DNA from: an uncultured Clostridia bacterium
GTDB taxonomy: Bacteria; Bacillota; Clostridia; Oscillospirales; Acutalibacteraceae
Length of the DNA stretch: 64,000 nt
Assembly: GCA_947581635.1 (NCBI GenBank)
Contig: CANPVE010000003.1
Span: 124,001 to 188,000 of the forward strand
Direction of reading: 5' to 3'
This document shows, in pieces, positions 46,043 through 56,443 of the stretch; the first letter of the stretch is position 1; each line of letters starts with the position of its first letter. Position numbers and translations under genes: made by a program. The notes beneath the pieces are model-generated. The model did no database searches. It saw only the letters and a program-made list of their open reading frames with translations, and was not told where the DNA came from.

Positions 46043-46570
46043 ATGGCTGAGTATTCATTTAACACATCAGAGATAAAAAAATGGTCGCCCAAGCTGCGCG
46101 CCGGTGACCGTGTGCTGCTTTCGGGCGTGGTCTACACCTCGCGCGACGCGGCTCACAAGCGCATTATGGAACTGCTGGACAAAGGGGAAAAGCTCCCTTA
46201 CGACTTGGACGGCGCCGTCATCTATTACGCGGGCCCAACTCCCACTCCGCCGCATCTGGCTATAGGCTCATGCGGTCCTACCACTTCGGGCAGAATGGAT
46301 CCGTTTGCGCCGAGAATGTTGGATCTCGGTCTGGGCGCGATGGTGGGAAAGGGCGGACGCTCCGAGGAAGTCTGCGAGGCAATACGGCGCAATAAATCAG
46401 TTTATATGTGTGCTGTGGGCGGCGCGGGAGCGCTTGCGTCCAAATGCATCAAGTCATGTGAGGTGATAGCGTTTGACGATTTGGGCTGCGAATCGGTCAA
46501 GCGGCTGGAATTTGACAATTTTCCCCTGGTGGTTGCCATCGACTGTGAGGGCGGCTCGCTCTTTGCTTAA
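46043..46570 (+). CDS. Fe-S hydro-lyase beta subunit (fumarase/tartrate dehydratase class I)
   Basis: 175 residues corresponding to the beta (swivel) domain of class I fumarases and L-tartrate dehydratases. Family blocks: LRAGDRVLLSGVVYTSRDAA, YYAGPTPTPP, GSCGPTTSGRMDPFAPRML, VGKGGRSEEVCEAIRRN and YMCAVGGAGALASKCI. The alpha subunit, which holds the Fe-S cluster, is normally encoded just upstream but is absent here, since the serpin terminator lies in front. It may be encoded elsewhere. GAAAGGAA is the ribosome site. Fumarate versus tartrate cannot be told. Confidence 0.88.
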   Translation: MAEYSFNTSEIKKWSPKLRAGDRVLLSGVVYTSRDAAHKRIMELLDKGEKLPYDLDGAVIYYAGPTPTPPHLAIGSCGPTTSGRMDPFAPRMLDLGLGAMVGKGGRSEEVCEAIRRNKSVYMCAVGGAGALASKCIKSCEVIAFDDLGCESVKRLEFDNFPLVVAIDCEGGSLFA

Positions 46571-46745
46571 TTCCACAGCAAAACAGACAGAGAGAAAAAT
46601 AAAACTCATCGACAATAGAATCAACGTGAATTTATTAAAGCACGTCTGACATAATTGATAAAAATTAATTCTCGCGGCTTTCTGTTGAATTTGCAAGTTT
46701 AAGGGGGATAAATTGCAGAATTTTGTAAAAATTCCAAAATTTGTA

Positions 46746-46775
46746 TTGACAAAACATCTCCCTTTGTATTACAAT
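46746..46775 (+). promoter_or_regulatory. Sigma-A promoter of gdhA
   Basis: TTGACA (46746-46751) and TACAAT (46770-46775) with an 18-base spacer, some 85 bases before the gdhA start. Confidence 0.8.
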
Positions 46776-46832
46776 AGTATTCGCAACAGTTAGTTATTGC
46801 TCATTGATACGTGCGGTGAGTATTGCTTATGA

Positions 46833-48206
<1,374 letters not shown>

Positions 48207-48251
48207 TAAATCTGATTGTAAGTTGTTTTATACCTTCTTAATAAATAAAAG

Positions 48252-48295
48252 AATCGCGCTTTGTTTGGGTTTTCTGAACAGGGCGCGATTTTTTT
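48252..48295 (+). terminator. Terminator of gdhA
   Basis: AATCGCGC and GCGCGATT plus an inner TGTTT/GAACA pairing, followed by seven T residues. Confidence 0.9.
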
Positions 48296-48319
48296 ATTTC
48301 TGCTTTTTTATATTGCCTA

Positions 48320-48347
48320 TTGCATTTTGAAAAATATGTGGTATAAT
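48320..48347 (+). promoter_or_regulatory. Promoter of the zur-znu operon
   Basis: TTGCAT (48320-48325), 16 bases, then TGGTATAAT with the hexamer at 48342-48347. The Fur/Zur palindrome begins 14 bases after the -10. Confidence 0.65.
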
Positions 48348-48360
48348 ATCTTGGCAATTT

Positions 48361-48379
48361 GAAATTGATTATCAATTTC
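48361..48379 (+). promoter_or_regulatory. Perfect Fur/Zur-type operator
   Basis: GAAATTGAT-T-ATCAATTTC is a perfect 9-1-9 palindrome of the Fur/Zur box kind (TGATAATnATTATCA family). It covers the transcription start region of the Fur-family gene, 22 bases before its ATG, so autoregulation and metal control of the whole operon are likely. Confidence 0.82.
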
Positions 48380-48400
48380 TTTTTGTGAGGAGGGTTTTTG

Positions 48401-48844
48401 ATGGAAAAGGTTGACATAGTGGAAAGCGTTGGAAACAAGAGAAATTATCACACGCGCCAGCAAGAGGCGATATCGGAATATTTCCGAGTTAATCCCGGAA
48501 ACTGTGTTACCGCGGACGACATATACATATACTTTATGAGTGAAAACCACAAGATAGGCAAGGCGACGATTTATCGCTGCCTTGACAGATTGGTGGAAAA
48601 CGGCGAGGTAAAAAAATTCCTCTCGGACAGCGGCGGATGCGCCATGTATCAGTTGATTGACGCCGACAACGGCTGCGACAGGCATTTTCACCTCAAATGC
48701 ACCGCCTGCGGCAGGATAATTCATATGGACTGCGCGTTTATGAATGAATTTGAGAAGCACATCAGCGAGCACCACGGATTTAAGGTTGACAACGCGCGCA
48801 CGGTGATTTACGGATTGTGCGGGGAGTGCGCAGCCAAAATTTAA
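48401..48844 (+). CDS. zur: Fur-family regulator, probably Zur
   Basis: 147 residues. The winged helix is NYHTRQQEAISEYFRVN and IGKATIYRCLDRLVENGEVK; the metal-binding and dimer part has DRHFHLKCTACGRIIHMDC and the C-terminal CGECAAKI, so both structural Cys pairs (CxxC) are present. The call as Zur rather than Fur or PerR follows from co-location with znuABC. GAGGAGGG lies 6 bases before the ATG. Confidence 0.88.
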   Translation: MEKVDIVESVGNKRNYHTRQQEAISEYFRVNPGNCVTADDIYIYFMSENHKIGKATIYRCLDRLVENGEVKKFLSDSGGCAMYQLIDADNGCDRHFHLKCTACGRIIHMDCAFMNEFEKHISEHHGFKVDNARTVIYGLCGECAAKI

Positions 48845-48935
48845 CGTGGCGGGGGCTAAACGGAAAATTTGTCTTTTGGCGCGCGGGAAGCATCGAAAAA
48901 GGCAATAAACTTAAAAGAGGGTATGTTTTTCATCT

Positions 48936-49964
48936 ATGAATATCAAAAGGTCAAATAAATTACGTATTTTGCCATTTGTGTTGTGCTGCGCACTGACTAT
49001 GGCGACAGTCTCAGGCTGCTCGGATGATGCGCACAGCGAAGATAACGGAAAAATTTCAATAGTAGCCACCGCGTTCACTCAATACGATTTTGCGCGCCAG
49101 ATTGCCGGCGATCGCGCAAACGTCTCCCTGCTTATCAAGCCGGGCATGGACGCACATTCCTACGAGCCGAGTCCGAAAGATATAATTCAAATATCCAAGT
49201 GCGATTTGTTTCTGAACGTGGGCGGCGAGTCGGACACGTGGATGGAATCGGTGCTTGAATCGGCGGAAAACGACACAATTAAAATCGTTTCCGCCATGGA
49301 CTGTGTTGAAGTTCTCGAAGAAGAAACCGTCGAGGGAATGCAGAGCAAGGGTCACGATCATTCGCACTCAGACGAAGATGAGCCGCACCATGCTTATGAA
49401 CATGAGCACGATCATGAACATGAGCACGAGGGAGAGGAGTACGACGAACACGTCTGGACTTCTCCCATGAATGCCATTAAAATAGTCAACGCTATAAACG
49501 GGGCGTTGTGTGAAATTGATCCCGAAAATGCCGAGTATTACTGCGCCAACACCGATGCGTACACTGCGGAGTTGTTGGATTTGGATAACGCCTTTCGCGA
49601 TGTGGTGATAAGCTCGAAGCGCAAATTGTTGGTATTTGGTGATCGTTTTCCGCTGCTCTATTTTGTGCGGGAGTACGGACTGGATTATTACGCGGCATTT
49701 CCCGGGTGCGCGTCCGAGACTGAACCCAGCGCCGCAACGGTCGCCTTTCTGATAGACACTGTGAAGCGTGAGAAGGTGCCGGTTATCTTTTACACCGAGC
49801 TTTCTACCCACAAAGTCGCGGATGTAATCGCGGAGTGTACGGGAGTTAAAACCGCGCAGTTCAACACCTGCCACCATATTCCGTATGACGATTTCAAGGC
49901 CGGTGAGACTTATCTGAGCCTTATGAGGGCGAATGTAGATATCCTGAGGGAGGCATTAAGTTGA
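48936..49964 (+). CDS. znuA: Zinc ABC transporter substrate-binding lipoprotein
   Basis: 342 residues, cluster A-I binding protein. A signal peptide ends in a lipobox (ATVSGC then SDDA). Zinc ligand regions are visible: GMDAHSYEPSPKD (His), EHVWTSPMNA (His), and ELSTHKVADVIAEC near the end. The His/Asp/Glu-rich loop (EHEHDHEHEHEGEEYDEH) at about residues 155-172 is typical of zinc-specific members. Its stop codon overlaps the znuC start. Confidence 0.94.
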   Translation: MNIKRSNKLRILPFVLCCALTMATVSGCSDDAHSEDNGKISIVATAFTQYDFARQIAGDRANVSLLIKPGMDAHSYEPSPKDIIQISKCDLFLNVGGESDTWMESVLESAENDTIKIVSAMDCVEVLEEETVEGMQSKGHDHSHSDEDEPHHAYEHEHDHEHEHEGEEYDEHVWTSPMNAIKIVNAINGALCEIDPENAEYYCANTDAYTAELLDLDNAFRDVVISSKRKLLVFGDRFPLLYFVREYGLDYYAAFPGCASETEPSAATVAFLIDTVKREKVPVIFYTELSTHKVADVIAECTGVKTAQFNTCHHIPYDDFKAGETYLSLMRANVDILREALS

Positions 49965-50674
49965 AACAAGATCATAAGCCGCTTATTTCATGCAAAAATT
50001 TAACAATAGGATACGAGAATATGACAGTGCTTAAAAACGTGAGCTTTGACCTGATGCGCGGCGACTATCTGTGCGTAGTGGGCGAAAACGGAGCGGGAAA
50101 GTCTACGTTAATAAAATGCCTTGCAGGTCTGAAAAAGCCCGCAGAGGGCAGCATAGAGCGCTCCAGGGAGATATCCCGCCGCGATGTCGGATATCTGCCG
50201 CAGCAGACTGCAATTCAGCGTGACTTTCCCGCTTCGGTGCGCGAGGTAGTGATATCGGGCTGCCTCAACAACGATCGCCTTCTGCCTTTCTATAACAAGA
50301 GCGACAGAATGCGAGCCGACAAATATATGGGCGAACTGGGCATAACCCACCTTGCCGGACGCTCCTACCGTGAGCTGTCGGGTGGGCAGCAACAGCGCGT
50401 TTTGCTGGCGAGGGCGCTTTGCGCTTCGGGCAAGCTGTTGATATTAGACGAGCCTGTGACGGGACTTGATCCGATTGTGACCGGAGAGATCTATTCGATA
50501 ATCAAGGAGATAAACCGAAAACACCACACTACTGTAATAATGGTTTCGCACGACGTCAATACGGCGGTGAAGAGCGCAAATAAGATATTGCAGGTAAAAA
50601 ATACGGTGCAGTTCTGCGGCAGCACAGAGGATTACTTAAAGAGCGCGGTGGGCAAGGCTTTTATTGGAGGTTAA
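49961..50674 (+). CDS. znuC: Zinc ABC transporter ATP-binding protein
   Basis: 237 residues. Walker A GENGAGKSTLIKCLAG, Q loop VGYLPQQTAI, signature YRELSGGQQQRVLLARAL, Walker B KLLILDEPVTGLD and H loop VSHDVN. The TTG start overlaps the znuA stop (TTGA), so translation is coupled. Drives ZnuB. Confidence 0.95.
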   Translation: MKQDHKPLISCKNLTIGYENMTVLKNVSFDLMRGDYLCVVGENGAGKSTLIKCLAGLKKPAEGSIERSREISRRDVGYLPQQTAIQRDFPASVREVVISGCLNNDRLLPFYNKSDRMRADKYMGELGITHLAGRSYRELSGGQQQRVLLARALCASGKLLILDEPVTGLDPIVTGEIYSIIKEINRKHHTTVIMVSHDVNTAVKSANKILQVKNTVQFCGSTEDYLKSAVGKAFIGG

Positions 50675-50681
50675 TTTAGGA

Positions 50682-51494
50682 ATGTTTGAGATGTTTTCTT
50701 ATCCGTTCATAATACGGGCGCTGGTAGTCGGTACTCTGGTTTCACTGTGTTCGGCGCTACTGGGTGTGAATCTGGTGCTCAAGAGGTATTCCATGATAGG
50801 CGACGGACTTTCACACGTGGCGTTCAGCGCAATGGCAGTGGCGACAGTGATGAATTGGGCGCCCCTCACTGTGGCTATTCCCGTAGTAATAGCTGCGTCA
50901 TTCCTGCTGCTCAGGCTGAGCGCGGGCGGCCGCATGAAGGGTGATTCCGCAATAGCCCTTGTGTCAACGGGAGCGTTGGCAATAGGCATTTTCATAATAT
51001 CCATGCGTTCGGGAATAAATACCGACATCAATAATTATATGTTCGGGAGTGTGCTGGCTATCAGCAAATACGATGTTGTGTTCAGCGTAGTGCTGTCGTT
51101 GGTGGTACTGGGGCTGTATATCGTGTTTTACAATCAGATATTCGCCGTTACCTTTGATGAGCCGTTTGCAAAGGCCACCGGAATCAGAGTTGATTTTTAC
51201 AATATGCTCATATCGGTGCTAACTGCTATAACCATTGTGCTTGGCATGAGAATGATAGGAGCGCTGCTCATTTCCAGTCTGATAATATTCCCCGCCATGT
51301 CGTCAATGCGCGTTTTCAAGAGTTTCCGCAGCGTAGTGATCTGCTCGGCGGTGATATCGGTGGTGTGCTTTTTGGCGGGACTTATGATATCCTACCAGTA
51401 TTCTGCGCCCACGGGTGCGAGTGTGGTTATAATAAACATAGCGGTATTTGCGGTGTTCTGCGCGGTGGATTACATTAAAGCCAAAGCGAAATAA
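50682..51494 (+). CDS. znuB: Zinc ABC transporter permease
   Basis: 270 residues with about eight membrane helices, of the ABC-3 family. Typical blocks: PFIIRALVVGTLVSLCSALL, LVLKRYSMIGDGLSHVAFSA (the conserved SmiGDglSH motif) and ALLISSLIIFPAMSSMRVF. The ATG at 50682 has GGAGGT 10 bases upstream. Last gene of the zur-znuACB unit. Confidence 0.94.
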   Translation: MFEMFSYPFIIRALVVGTLVSLCSALLGVNLVLKRYSMIGDGLSHVAFSAMAVATVMNWAPLTVAIPVVIAASFLLLRLSAGGRMKGDSAIALVSTGALAIGIFIISMRSGINTDINNYMFGSVLAISKYDVVFSVVLSLVVLGLYIVFYNQIFAVTFDEPFAKATGIRVDFYNMLISVLTAITIVLGMRMIGALLISSLIIFPAMSSMRVFKSFRSVVICSAVISVVCFLAGLMISYQYSAPTGASVVIINIAVFAVFCAVDYIKAKAK

Positions 51495-51587
51495 ACGGGC
51501 CAACAGGAAAATCATATTTTATTAGAATGGTTCAAAAACGACCCGTCGAAATGGCAGTATAATCTCAGGACGAAATTTTTTACGCTG

Positions 51588-52241
51588 TTATTGACCGACG
51601 AACAGATTCCATGGATACCGGCTCATATCAGGCGTCGATTCAAAATCCATCTTCGCGCCGTTCTTGGGGTGGGCAAAGGTTATTTGATGCGACCAAAGCG
51701 CAATATTGCAGCCATTGTCGCGGCTGCCGTATTTGCCGTCCCCCAGCAGAGGCATTTTGCGCGAAGAGAACTGCACCCGAATCTGATGGGTTCGGCCCGT
51801 ATGCAGCCGTATTCTTACGAGCGAACACGCGTTCGAATTGCCCTGTGCGCTGCCAAGTAATTCATACTCCAAGCGCGCGTCCCTGGTTCCCCTGCGCCGA
51901 CGTGAGACAACGAAGGATTTGTTCTTCTGCGAATCCCTGAACAAAATGTCCGTCATTTCACCGCTCGGCTCCGACGGAATTCCATGTACTACCGCCAGAT
52001 ATCGCTTTACAAAACCGCCCGACTGTATCTGAGATGAAATAATTGCCGCAGACCTTGAATCTCGGGCAAACACCATAACGCCTCCAACCCGCCTGTCGAG
52101 ACGGTGAATCGGATATATTTCGCCGCCGATCTGCTCTTTAAGCGCACAAACCATATCGCGTTCACCGTCACTTTGCGACAAAACACCGACGGGCTTGACG
52201 CATACCGCAATAAATTTATCCTCATACAATATATCAATCAT
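51588..52241 (-). CDS. RluA-family RNA pseudouridine synthase
   Basis: 217 residues. The catalytic Asp lies in IYPIHRLDRRVGGVMVFAR; other family blocks are FVKRYLAVVHGIPSEPSGEM, LVRIRLHTGRTHQIRVQFSS and PLLGDGKYGS. There is no S4 domain, and the protein starts IDILYEDKFIAVCVKPVGVL, like the short RluA/RsuA-type tRNA or rRNA enzymes of Firmicutes. The exact target is not clear. The ATG at 52241 has GGGGAG about 11 bases upstream; the longer frame to 52286 runs into the terminator. Confidence 0.92.
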   Translation of the reverse strand: MIDILYEDKFIAVCVKPVGVLSQSDGERDMVCALKEQIGGEIYPIHRLDRRVGGVMVFARDSRSAAIISSQIQSGGFVKRYLAVVHGIPSEPSGEMTDILFRDSQKNKSFVVSRRRRGTRDARLEYELLGSAQGNSNACSLVRIRLHTGRTHQIRVQFSSRKMPLLGDGKYGSRDNGCNIALWSHQITFAHPKNGAKMDFESTPDMSRYPWNLFVGQ

Positions 52242-52263
52242 AGTTAAAAATTCTCCCCACAAA

Positions 52264-52296
52264 AAAAGCACCGTCGAAACCAACAACGGTGCTTTT
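52264..52296 (-). terminator. Terminator after the DivIVA-like gene
   Basis: AAAAGCACCGT and ACGGTGCTTTT form an 11-bp stem; on the minus strand it ends in a run of seven T residues. It lies just past the stop of the DivIVA-like gene and before the pseudouridine synthase. Confidence 0.9.
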
Positions 52297-52320
52297 GATC
52301 TGTCAAATCACAAATATCTG

Positions 52321-53967
52321 TCACTTACTATGACGAACCATCACTTGTATTTTATCCTCCACAGGCACTTTTCTCACACGTTTCCTGACCTCCACGTGCT
52401 TGGCAGACGGCTTGGGCGGAGGGGCTTCAGGTTGCGGCTCGGGAGCGTCCGCCGAGACGATCGGCTCATTGGGTATAAACGTGGGCTGACCTGCCCGCTG
52501 ATATTCCGCGTTTGGAACATCACTCTGCGCGCCGTTCATGCTGACCTGCATCGGAGGCGCATCGAATACGGTATCCGTCGGCTGAGGCTCAATGTACTGC
52601 AACTGGGACGAATTCATATCTATTGTGGGCGCTCCACCACTGAGGGTGCTGATGTCCACCTGCTCGAAGCCGTCGCCTGAGTACGGATTCACAGTCTCCG
52701 GAGCCTCCTCGCCGTCCGAATAACCGAATCCTATGGGATTCTGCCTCGCGGGCTGAGTGGCATATTGGTACTGCGGAGTAGCATAAGGCTGACTGGGATA
52801 GGGCTGATAGGCCGGAGGAGCATAGTTTGGCTCGGTTGGCTGGTATGCGGGCTGCGGCCGAGTTTGCGGCTGCGGAGTATTGCGGGAAGATGCAGGCTGA
52901 GTATGCTTCTCCGCCGCTTCATCAGCATCGTCAAGCAGCTTGTTGGCTTCCTTTATGGAAGCGTCGCTTGACTCAAAAACGCTGGGATAGCTCTTTTTGA
53001 GAGAAACCGGGGGCTTTTCTTCCCCATTCTCGTGGGAATCCGCCGCATCGGGGCGCGCGTGCGGTGCCTCGCCGCCTGAATGATTCTCATAGTGCGGATG
53101 ACCGTCTATTTCACCCGAATTTACCTTCTTCGCGGTGTCTGAAATAAATTTGGCACTGTACGGCCCCAGCACAGGCACGGCATAACCCTTGCCGTCGGAA
53201 TAATCCACTTCTCCCGCGCGAAGGGACAGAAGGCGTTCCACCTCGCTCTCGATGGTTGCATCGGCATTCTTGGGCTTTAGACCGCTGTCATGCTTTATGG
53301 CCACCAATTTATGCACCGCTCCCGTGAGAGATGCGTCTATCTTGTCTATCCTATCCTGAAATTCATCAAACGCAAGGTTCATATCGTCGCGAGCCGAATT
53401 GAGGTCCGCGCGAATTAAAGCTGTCTCCTGAGCGGCATCACCCGCTATCCGAATGACATTTTCCTGGTTTTCCACGGATTTCTGGAAAAGTCTGTCAGTG
53501 GCGCGCTTGGTGACAGACATTATGGATGAAACGGATTTTTCTATCTCGTCAAACTGGCGTTCGCGCAAAGTAAGTTCCCTGTTGCGTTCCTCAACGGTAT
53601 TGAGCCTGAGTTGAAGCTCGTTGCGCTCTGATGCAGTCGCGTCAACTTTATTCTGGAGCGCCTCATTGGCAATCTTGGCAGATGAAAGACTGCTTTCGAG
53701 ATCGGCAACCTTGCTGGATATTGATGATACCGATTCGGCGAGCGACGCTCTGTCGCGTGAAATTGAGGCACGTTCTTCTTCGAGAGTACGCTTCGCATAC
53801 TCCCAGTCGCGCCGTTCTTCGCGCAGCTCATGTATTTCCTGACGAAGCTCATTGTTTTTATCCATTTCGCTGTCAACTTGACTTATAAGCTTTTCAAATT
53901 CCGTATCAACTGCATTTCTGTCATAACCCACAAACCGTCTGCGAAATCTCGAACCTAAATAATCCAT
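52321..53967 (-). CDS. DivIVA-like coiled-coil protein
   Basis: 548 residues. The N-terminus FRRRFVGYDRNAVDTEFEKL resembles the DivIVA/GpsB membrane-binding start (F..R..GYD..V). A long coiled coil covers about residues 25-160, with a helix-rich part up to about 220. The C-terminal half is Pro/Gln/Tyr-rich and likely disordered, and ends in a basic tail (KHVEVRKRVRKVPVEDK). DivIVA proteins mark poles and septa and recruit other factors; a division or growth scaffold is the most likely role. The long disordered part is unusual for the family. Confidence 0.82.
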   Translation of the reverse strand: MDYLGSRFRRRFVGYDRNAVDTEFEKLISQVDSEMDKNNELRQEIHELREERRDWEYAKRTLEEERASISRDRASLAESVSSISSKVADLESSLSSAKIANEALQNKVDATASERNELQLRLNTVEERNRELTLRERQFDEIEKSVSSIMSVTKRATDRLFQKSVENQENVIRIAGDAAQETALIRADLNSARDDMNLAFDEFQDRIDKIDASLTGAVHKLVAIKHDSGLKPKNADATIESEVERLLSLRAGEVDYSDGKGYAVPVLGPYSAKFISDTAKKVNSGEIDGHPHYENHSGGEAPHARPDAADSHENGEEKPPVSLKKSYPSVFESSDASIKEANKLLDDADEAAEKHTQPASSRNTPQPQTRPQPAYQPTEPNYAPPAYQPYPSQPYATPQYQYATQPARQNPIGFGYSDGEEAPETVNPYSGDGFEQVDISTLSGGAPTIDMNSSQLQYIEPQPTDTVFDAPPMQVSMNGAQSDVPNAEYQRAGQPTFIPNEPIVSADAPEPQPEAPPPKPSAKHVEVRKRVRKVPVEDKIQVMVRHSK

Positions 53968-54039
53968 AAGAACCCCCCTTTCATGAAGAACGGTTATATC
54001 AAAAAAGCGTAAAATTCAAACCGACAAACAGTTAGTTTA

Positions 54040-54067
54040 ATTATACCATAATAAAAATTTTTTTCAA
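54040..54067 (-). promoter_or_regulatory. Promoter of the DivIVA-like gene
   Basis: On the minus strand TTGAAA (54062-54067), 16 bases, then ATGGTATAAT (hexamer 54040-54045), an extended -10. Confidence 0.72.
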
Positions 54068-54084
54068 TATTTTTTAATCATTTT

Positions 54085-54861
54085 TCATATTTTATTTTTA
54101 GCCGACCGATCGCGGGCTATTGTAATTTTAAGTCCCTCAATTGAGGTTCTTATGGCGGTATTGGTATCGTGACTTTCCTCTCTGTCTCCGAATTTGTCTC
54201 TGCGCATCTGATTCCATATCACATGAAGCACGGCGGCGGCACGAACTCCGCGCGCGGCAGCCACAGAATAAATCGCCGCCGCCTCCATCTCCGAGGCGAG
54301 GCAGCCCGCCGCTATCCACGCGTTCCACTTGCGCAGAAGCTCCGCCCCGTTGGGCATACTCATGGGCGAATGTTGACCGTAAAACGAATCCTTGCTCTGC
54401 ACCACGCCGGTGTGATATCTGTAATTCAGCGTCTCCGCGCCGTCGGCAAGATCGCGCACCAATCCGAAATCCGCAACCGCGGGGTATTCTATCGGAAGAT
54501 ATTCGCGGCTCGTGCCCTCCATGCGGACAGCGCCCGTGGCAATCACCACGTCTCCCGCGCGCACATCTTCATTCATGCCTCCACAGGTGCCGACGCGGAC
54601 AAATGTATCCACGCCCAGCTTTATCAGTTCTTCCATGGCAATGGAGGCCGACGGCCCGCCGATTCCGGTTGAAGTTACGAGCACGGTTTCGCCCTCCAGT
54701 GTCCCCGACCATGTGCAGAACTCGCGGTTATTCCCCAGCTTGTGCGCTCCGTCGAGATACTCAGCGATTTTGGGAACGCGTCCCGGGTCGCCGGGCAATA
54801 TCGCGTATTTGGCGTGAACGCTTGTAGGCAGGTCTATGTGAAACATTCTGTCCTCATTCAT
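54085..54861 (-). CDS. udp: Uridine phosphorylase
   Basis: Nucleoside salvage enzyme that splits uridine with phosphate to uracil and ribose-1-phosphate. 258 residues, NP-I family. Blocks: AKYAILPGDPGRVPKIAEYL (phosphate-binding Gly and Arg), VTSTGIGGPSASIAMEEL, FVRVGTCGGMNEDVRAGDVV, KDSFYGQHSP and CLASEMEAAAIYSVA (ribose-binding MEA). Monocistronic, with a promoter at 54919-54946. Specificity for uridine is inferred from the Gly-Gln-His segment. Confidence 0.9.
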   Translation of the reverse strand: MNEDRMFHIDLPTSVHAKYAILPGDPGRVPKIAEYLDGAHKLGNNREFCTWSGTLEGETVLVTSTGIGGPSASIAMEELIKLGVDTFVRVGTCGGMNEDVRAGDVVIATGAVRMEGTSREYLPIEYPAVADFGLVRDLADGAETLNYRYHTGVVQSKDSFYGQHSPMSMPNGAELLRKWNAWIAAGCLASEMEAAAIYSVAAARGVRAAAVLHVIWNQMRRDKFGDREESHDTNTAIRTSIEGLKITIARDRSAKNKI

Positions 54862-54918
54862 AAGAAATCCCCTCCAAATAAAAACTTTAATTATAAATTA
54901 TACTCCCTCTATGAGAAA

Positions 54919-54946
54919 ATTATACCATAATCCACGCAAAAAACAA
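54919..54946 (-). promoter_or_regulatory. Promoter of udp
   Basis: On the minus strand TTGTTT (54941-54946), 16 bases, then ATGGTATAAT (hexamer 54919-54924). The same extended -10 as the DivIVA-like gene. Confidence 0.65.
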
Positions 54947-54965
54947 AGCAAAAATACACAAAAAA

Positions 54966-55017
54966 ACGCTCCCGCGGAGTTGAAAATTTTCCATTTATTT
55001 TCAAACATCACGCGAGC
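54966..55017 (-). terminator. Terminator after the DUF4179-like gene
   Basis: Minus strand: CGCGAGCG..TTGAAAA..TTTTCAA..CGCGGGAGCG form a long imperfect hairpin, then TTTTTTTG. It lies between the membrane protein gene and udp. Confidence 0.72.
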
Positions 55018-55099
55018 GCGCCTTCATCGTTTATATTTTTTGTGTTGCTATATCTTTACAAAATAATGAATTATCCGTATGCCGAATTAATCGTCGGAT

Positions 55100-56269
55100 T
55101 TATCTGTTTGCAGCTTCCCATTCCTCAAGTTCGACATCCTTGAGTTCCAGCTCCGTGCCGTTTACTTCAACATGGTCGATGTTCGCCGTGTCAACATAAT
55201 CCTTGAAGGTGCAACGAAAATAATACGCTGCATGATATGTCTTTTCCTTCTCTATTTCTTGCACTTGAGGGTCAACGCGAACGCCTATTCCGTTATAAAA
55301 CGTGCCGTCTTTCATAACAACTTTGAATGTGGGATAACTGCTCTTGTCGAAGATATTTTTAACAATCGGGTTGCCGAAATCATTATCCGAAGATTCAGCG
55401 GTGCGAATGTTTCCTATAAAATCGGCGCTAATCCAGAATTGAGCATACCATGGTGAAACGTAACCGGAATCTATGGCAGCATCGCTGCCCAGGAGATTAA
55501 CGCCTTTGTCGGCACAGAATGATTTTGCAAATCTGCCTTTTTGCACCTTAAATTTGAGTCCCCATGGGTTGGTATCTCGGTTTACAATCTCTACGCTGTC
55601 ATTGTCATTCGAGGCTGACAAACCGCTTGCCGAAAGGCCGAGCACTTGACCGTCCGTCACATCAGCCATATCGTAAACATACAATACTGTGGTCTTATTG
55701 CCGTTTGTCTCAAGCACCTGATTGTAGACAGAGGACCAGCCGTCACAATCATCGGGATCACCGCTCTGGTGCAGTTCTGTCGAGGTCGTGAGATTATTAT
55801 AGCCGTCGGGAATTGTAATCTTCGACGGATCAACCTCGATGTTTTCCAGAAGGAACAGTTTGTTTCCGTCGCACATACCTTCTGTGACGGTAATTGTAAC
55901 GCCATCTCCGCCCATCTGCTCATTGATTGCAAAGGTCGCCTTTTGTATTTCTTCCTTCTGCTGCTCGGTATAAGCGGACTTGTAATCGGTAAAGCTCTTG
56001 TTGAGCTTGCCTGCCGCCACCGCGCTTCCCGCTATTGCCAACGCCGCTGCTATCGCCACGGCTGCAATGGAAGTCTTGCGGATACCGCGCTTTACACCCG
56101 TATCTTTGGCCTTGCCTTCGTCAATTGTGCTCATTACTCTGTTGTAAATTCTTCGTTTGGTCATATCGTCCACACTCTCTTTCACTTCACAATTTTCAAT
56201 TTCTTTTGCCAAGTTAATTTTGGCTTTATTTGACAAATCGTCAAAAATTTCTGTTATATATCTTTTCAT
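55100..56269 (-). CDS. Single-pass membrane protein, DUF4179-like putative anti-sigma partner
   Basis: 389 residues. The N-terminal 65 residues are charged and cytoplasmic with TKRRIYNRVMSTIDE, followed by one membrane helix (about 69-90, TSIAAVAIAAALAIAGSAVA) and a large outer region starting with LNKSFTDYKSAYTEQQKE and GVTITVTEGMCDGNKLFLLE, as in DUF4179 proteins. Such proteins are often encoded after ECF sigma genes and are thought to be anti-sigma factors; here an ECF gene lies 174 bases upstream. Start ATG at 56269; a GTG at 56278 is also possible, with poor ribosome sites for both. Confidence 0.75.
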   Translation of the reverse strand: MKRYITEIFDDLSNKAKINLAKEIENCEVKESVDDMTKRRIYNRVMSTIDEGKAKDTGVKRGIRKTSIAAVAIAAALAIAGSAVAAGKLNKSFTDYKSAYTEQQKEEIQKATFAINEQMGGDGVTITVTEGMCDGNKLFLLENIEVDPSKITIPDGYNNLTTSTELHQSGDPDDCDGWSSVYNQVLETNGNKTTVLYVYDMADVTDGQVLGLSASGLSASNDNDSVEIVNRDTNPWGLKFKVQKGRFAKSFCADKGVNLLGSDAAIDSGYVSPWYAQFWISADFIGNIRTAESSDNDFGNPIVKNIFDKSSYPTFKVVMKDGTFYNGIGVRVDPQVQEIEKEKTYHAAYYFRCTFKDYVDTANIDHVEVNGTELELKDVELEEWEAANR

Positions 56270-56443
56270 AATGCGCACCCGTACGTGATATCATACTAAA
56301 TTCCAATAAAAATCCGACAAAAAGTTTTGTTCCAAAGGCACAAAAGCTGCATAAATAGACATTTGCGCAGATATTTTGTTTTTTGTATTTTTTAATCCGA
56401 ATTCAGTATAAAGTCAGATACAGACAATCCACACCCTTCGTAA

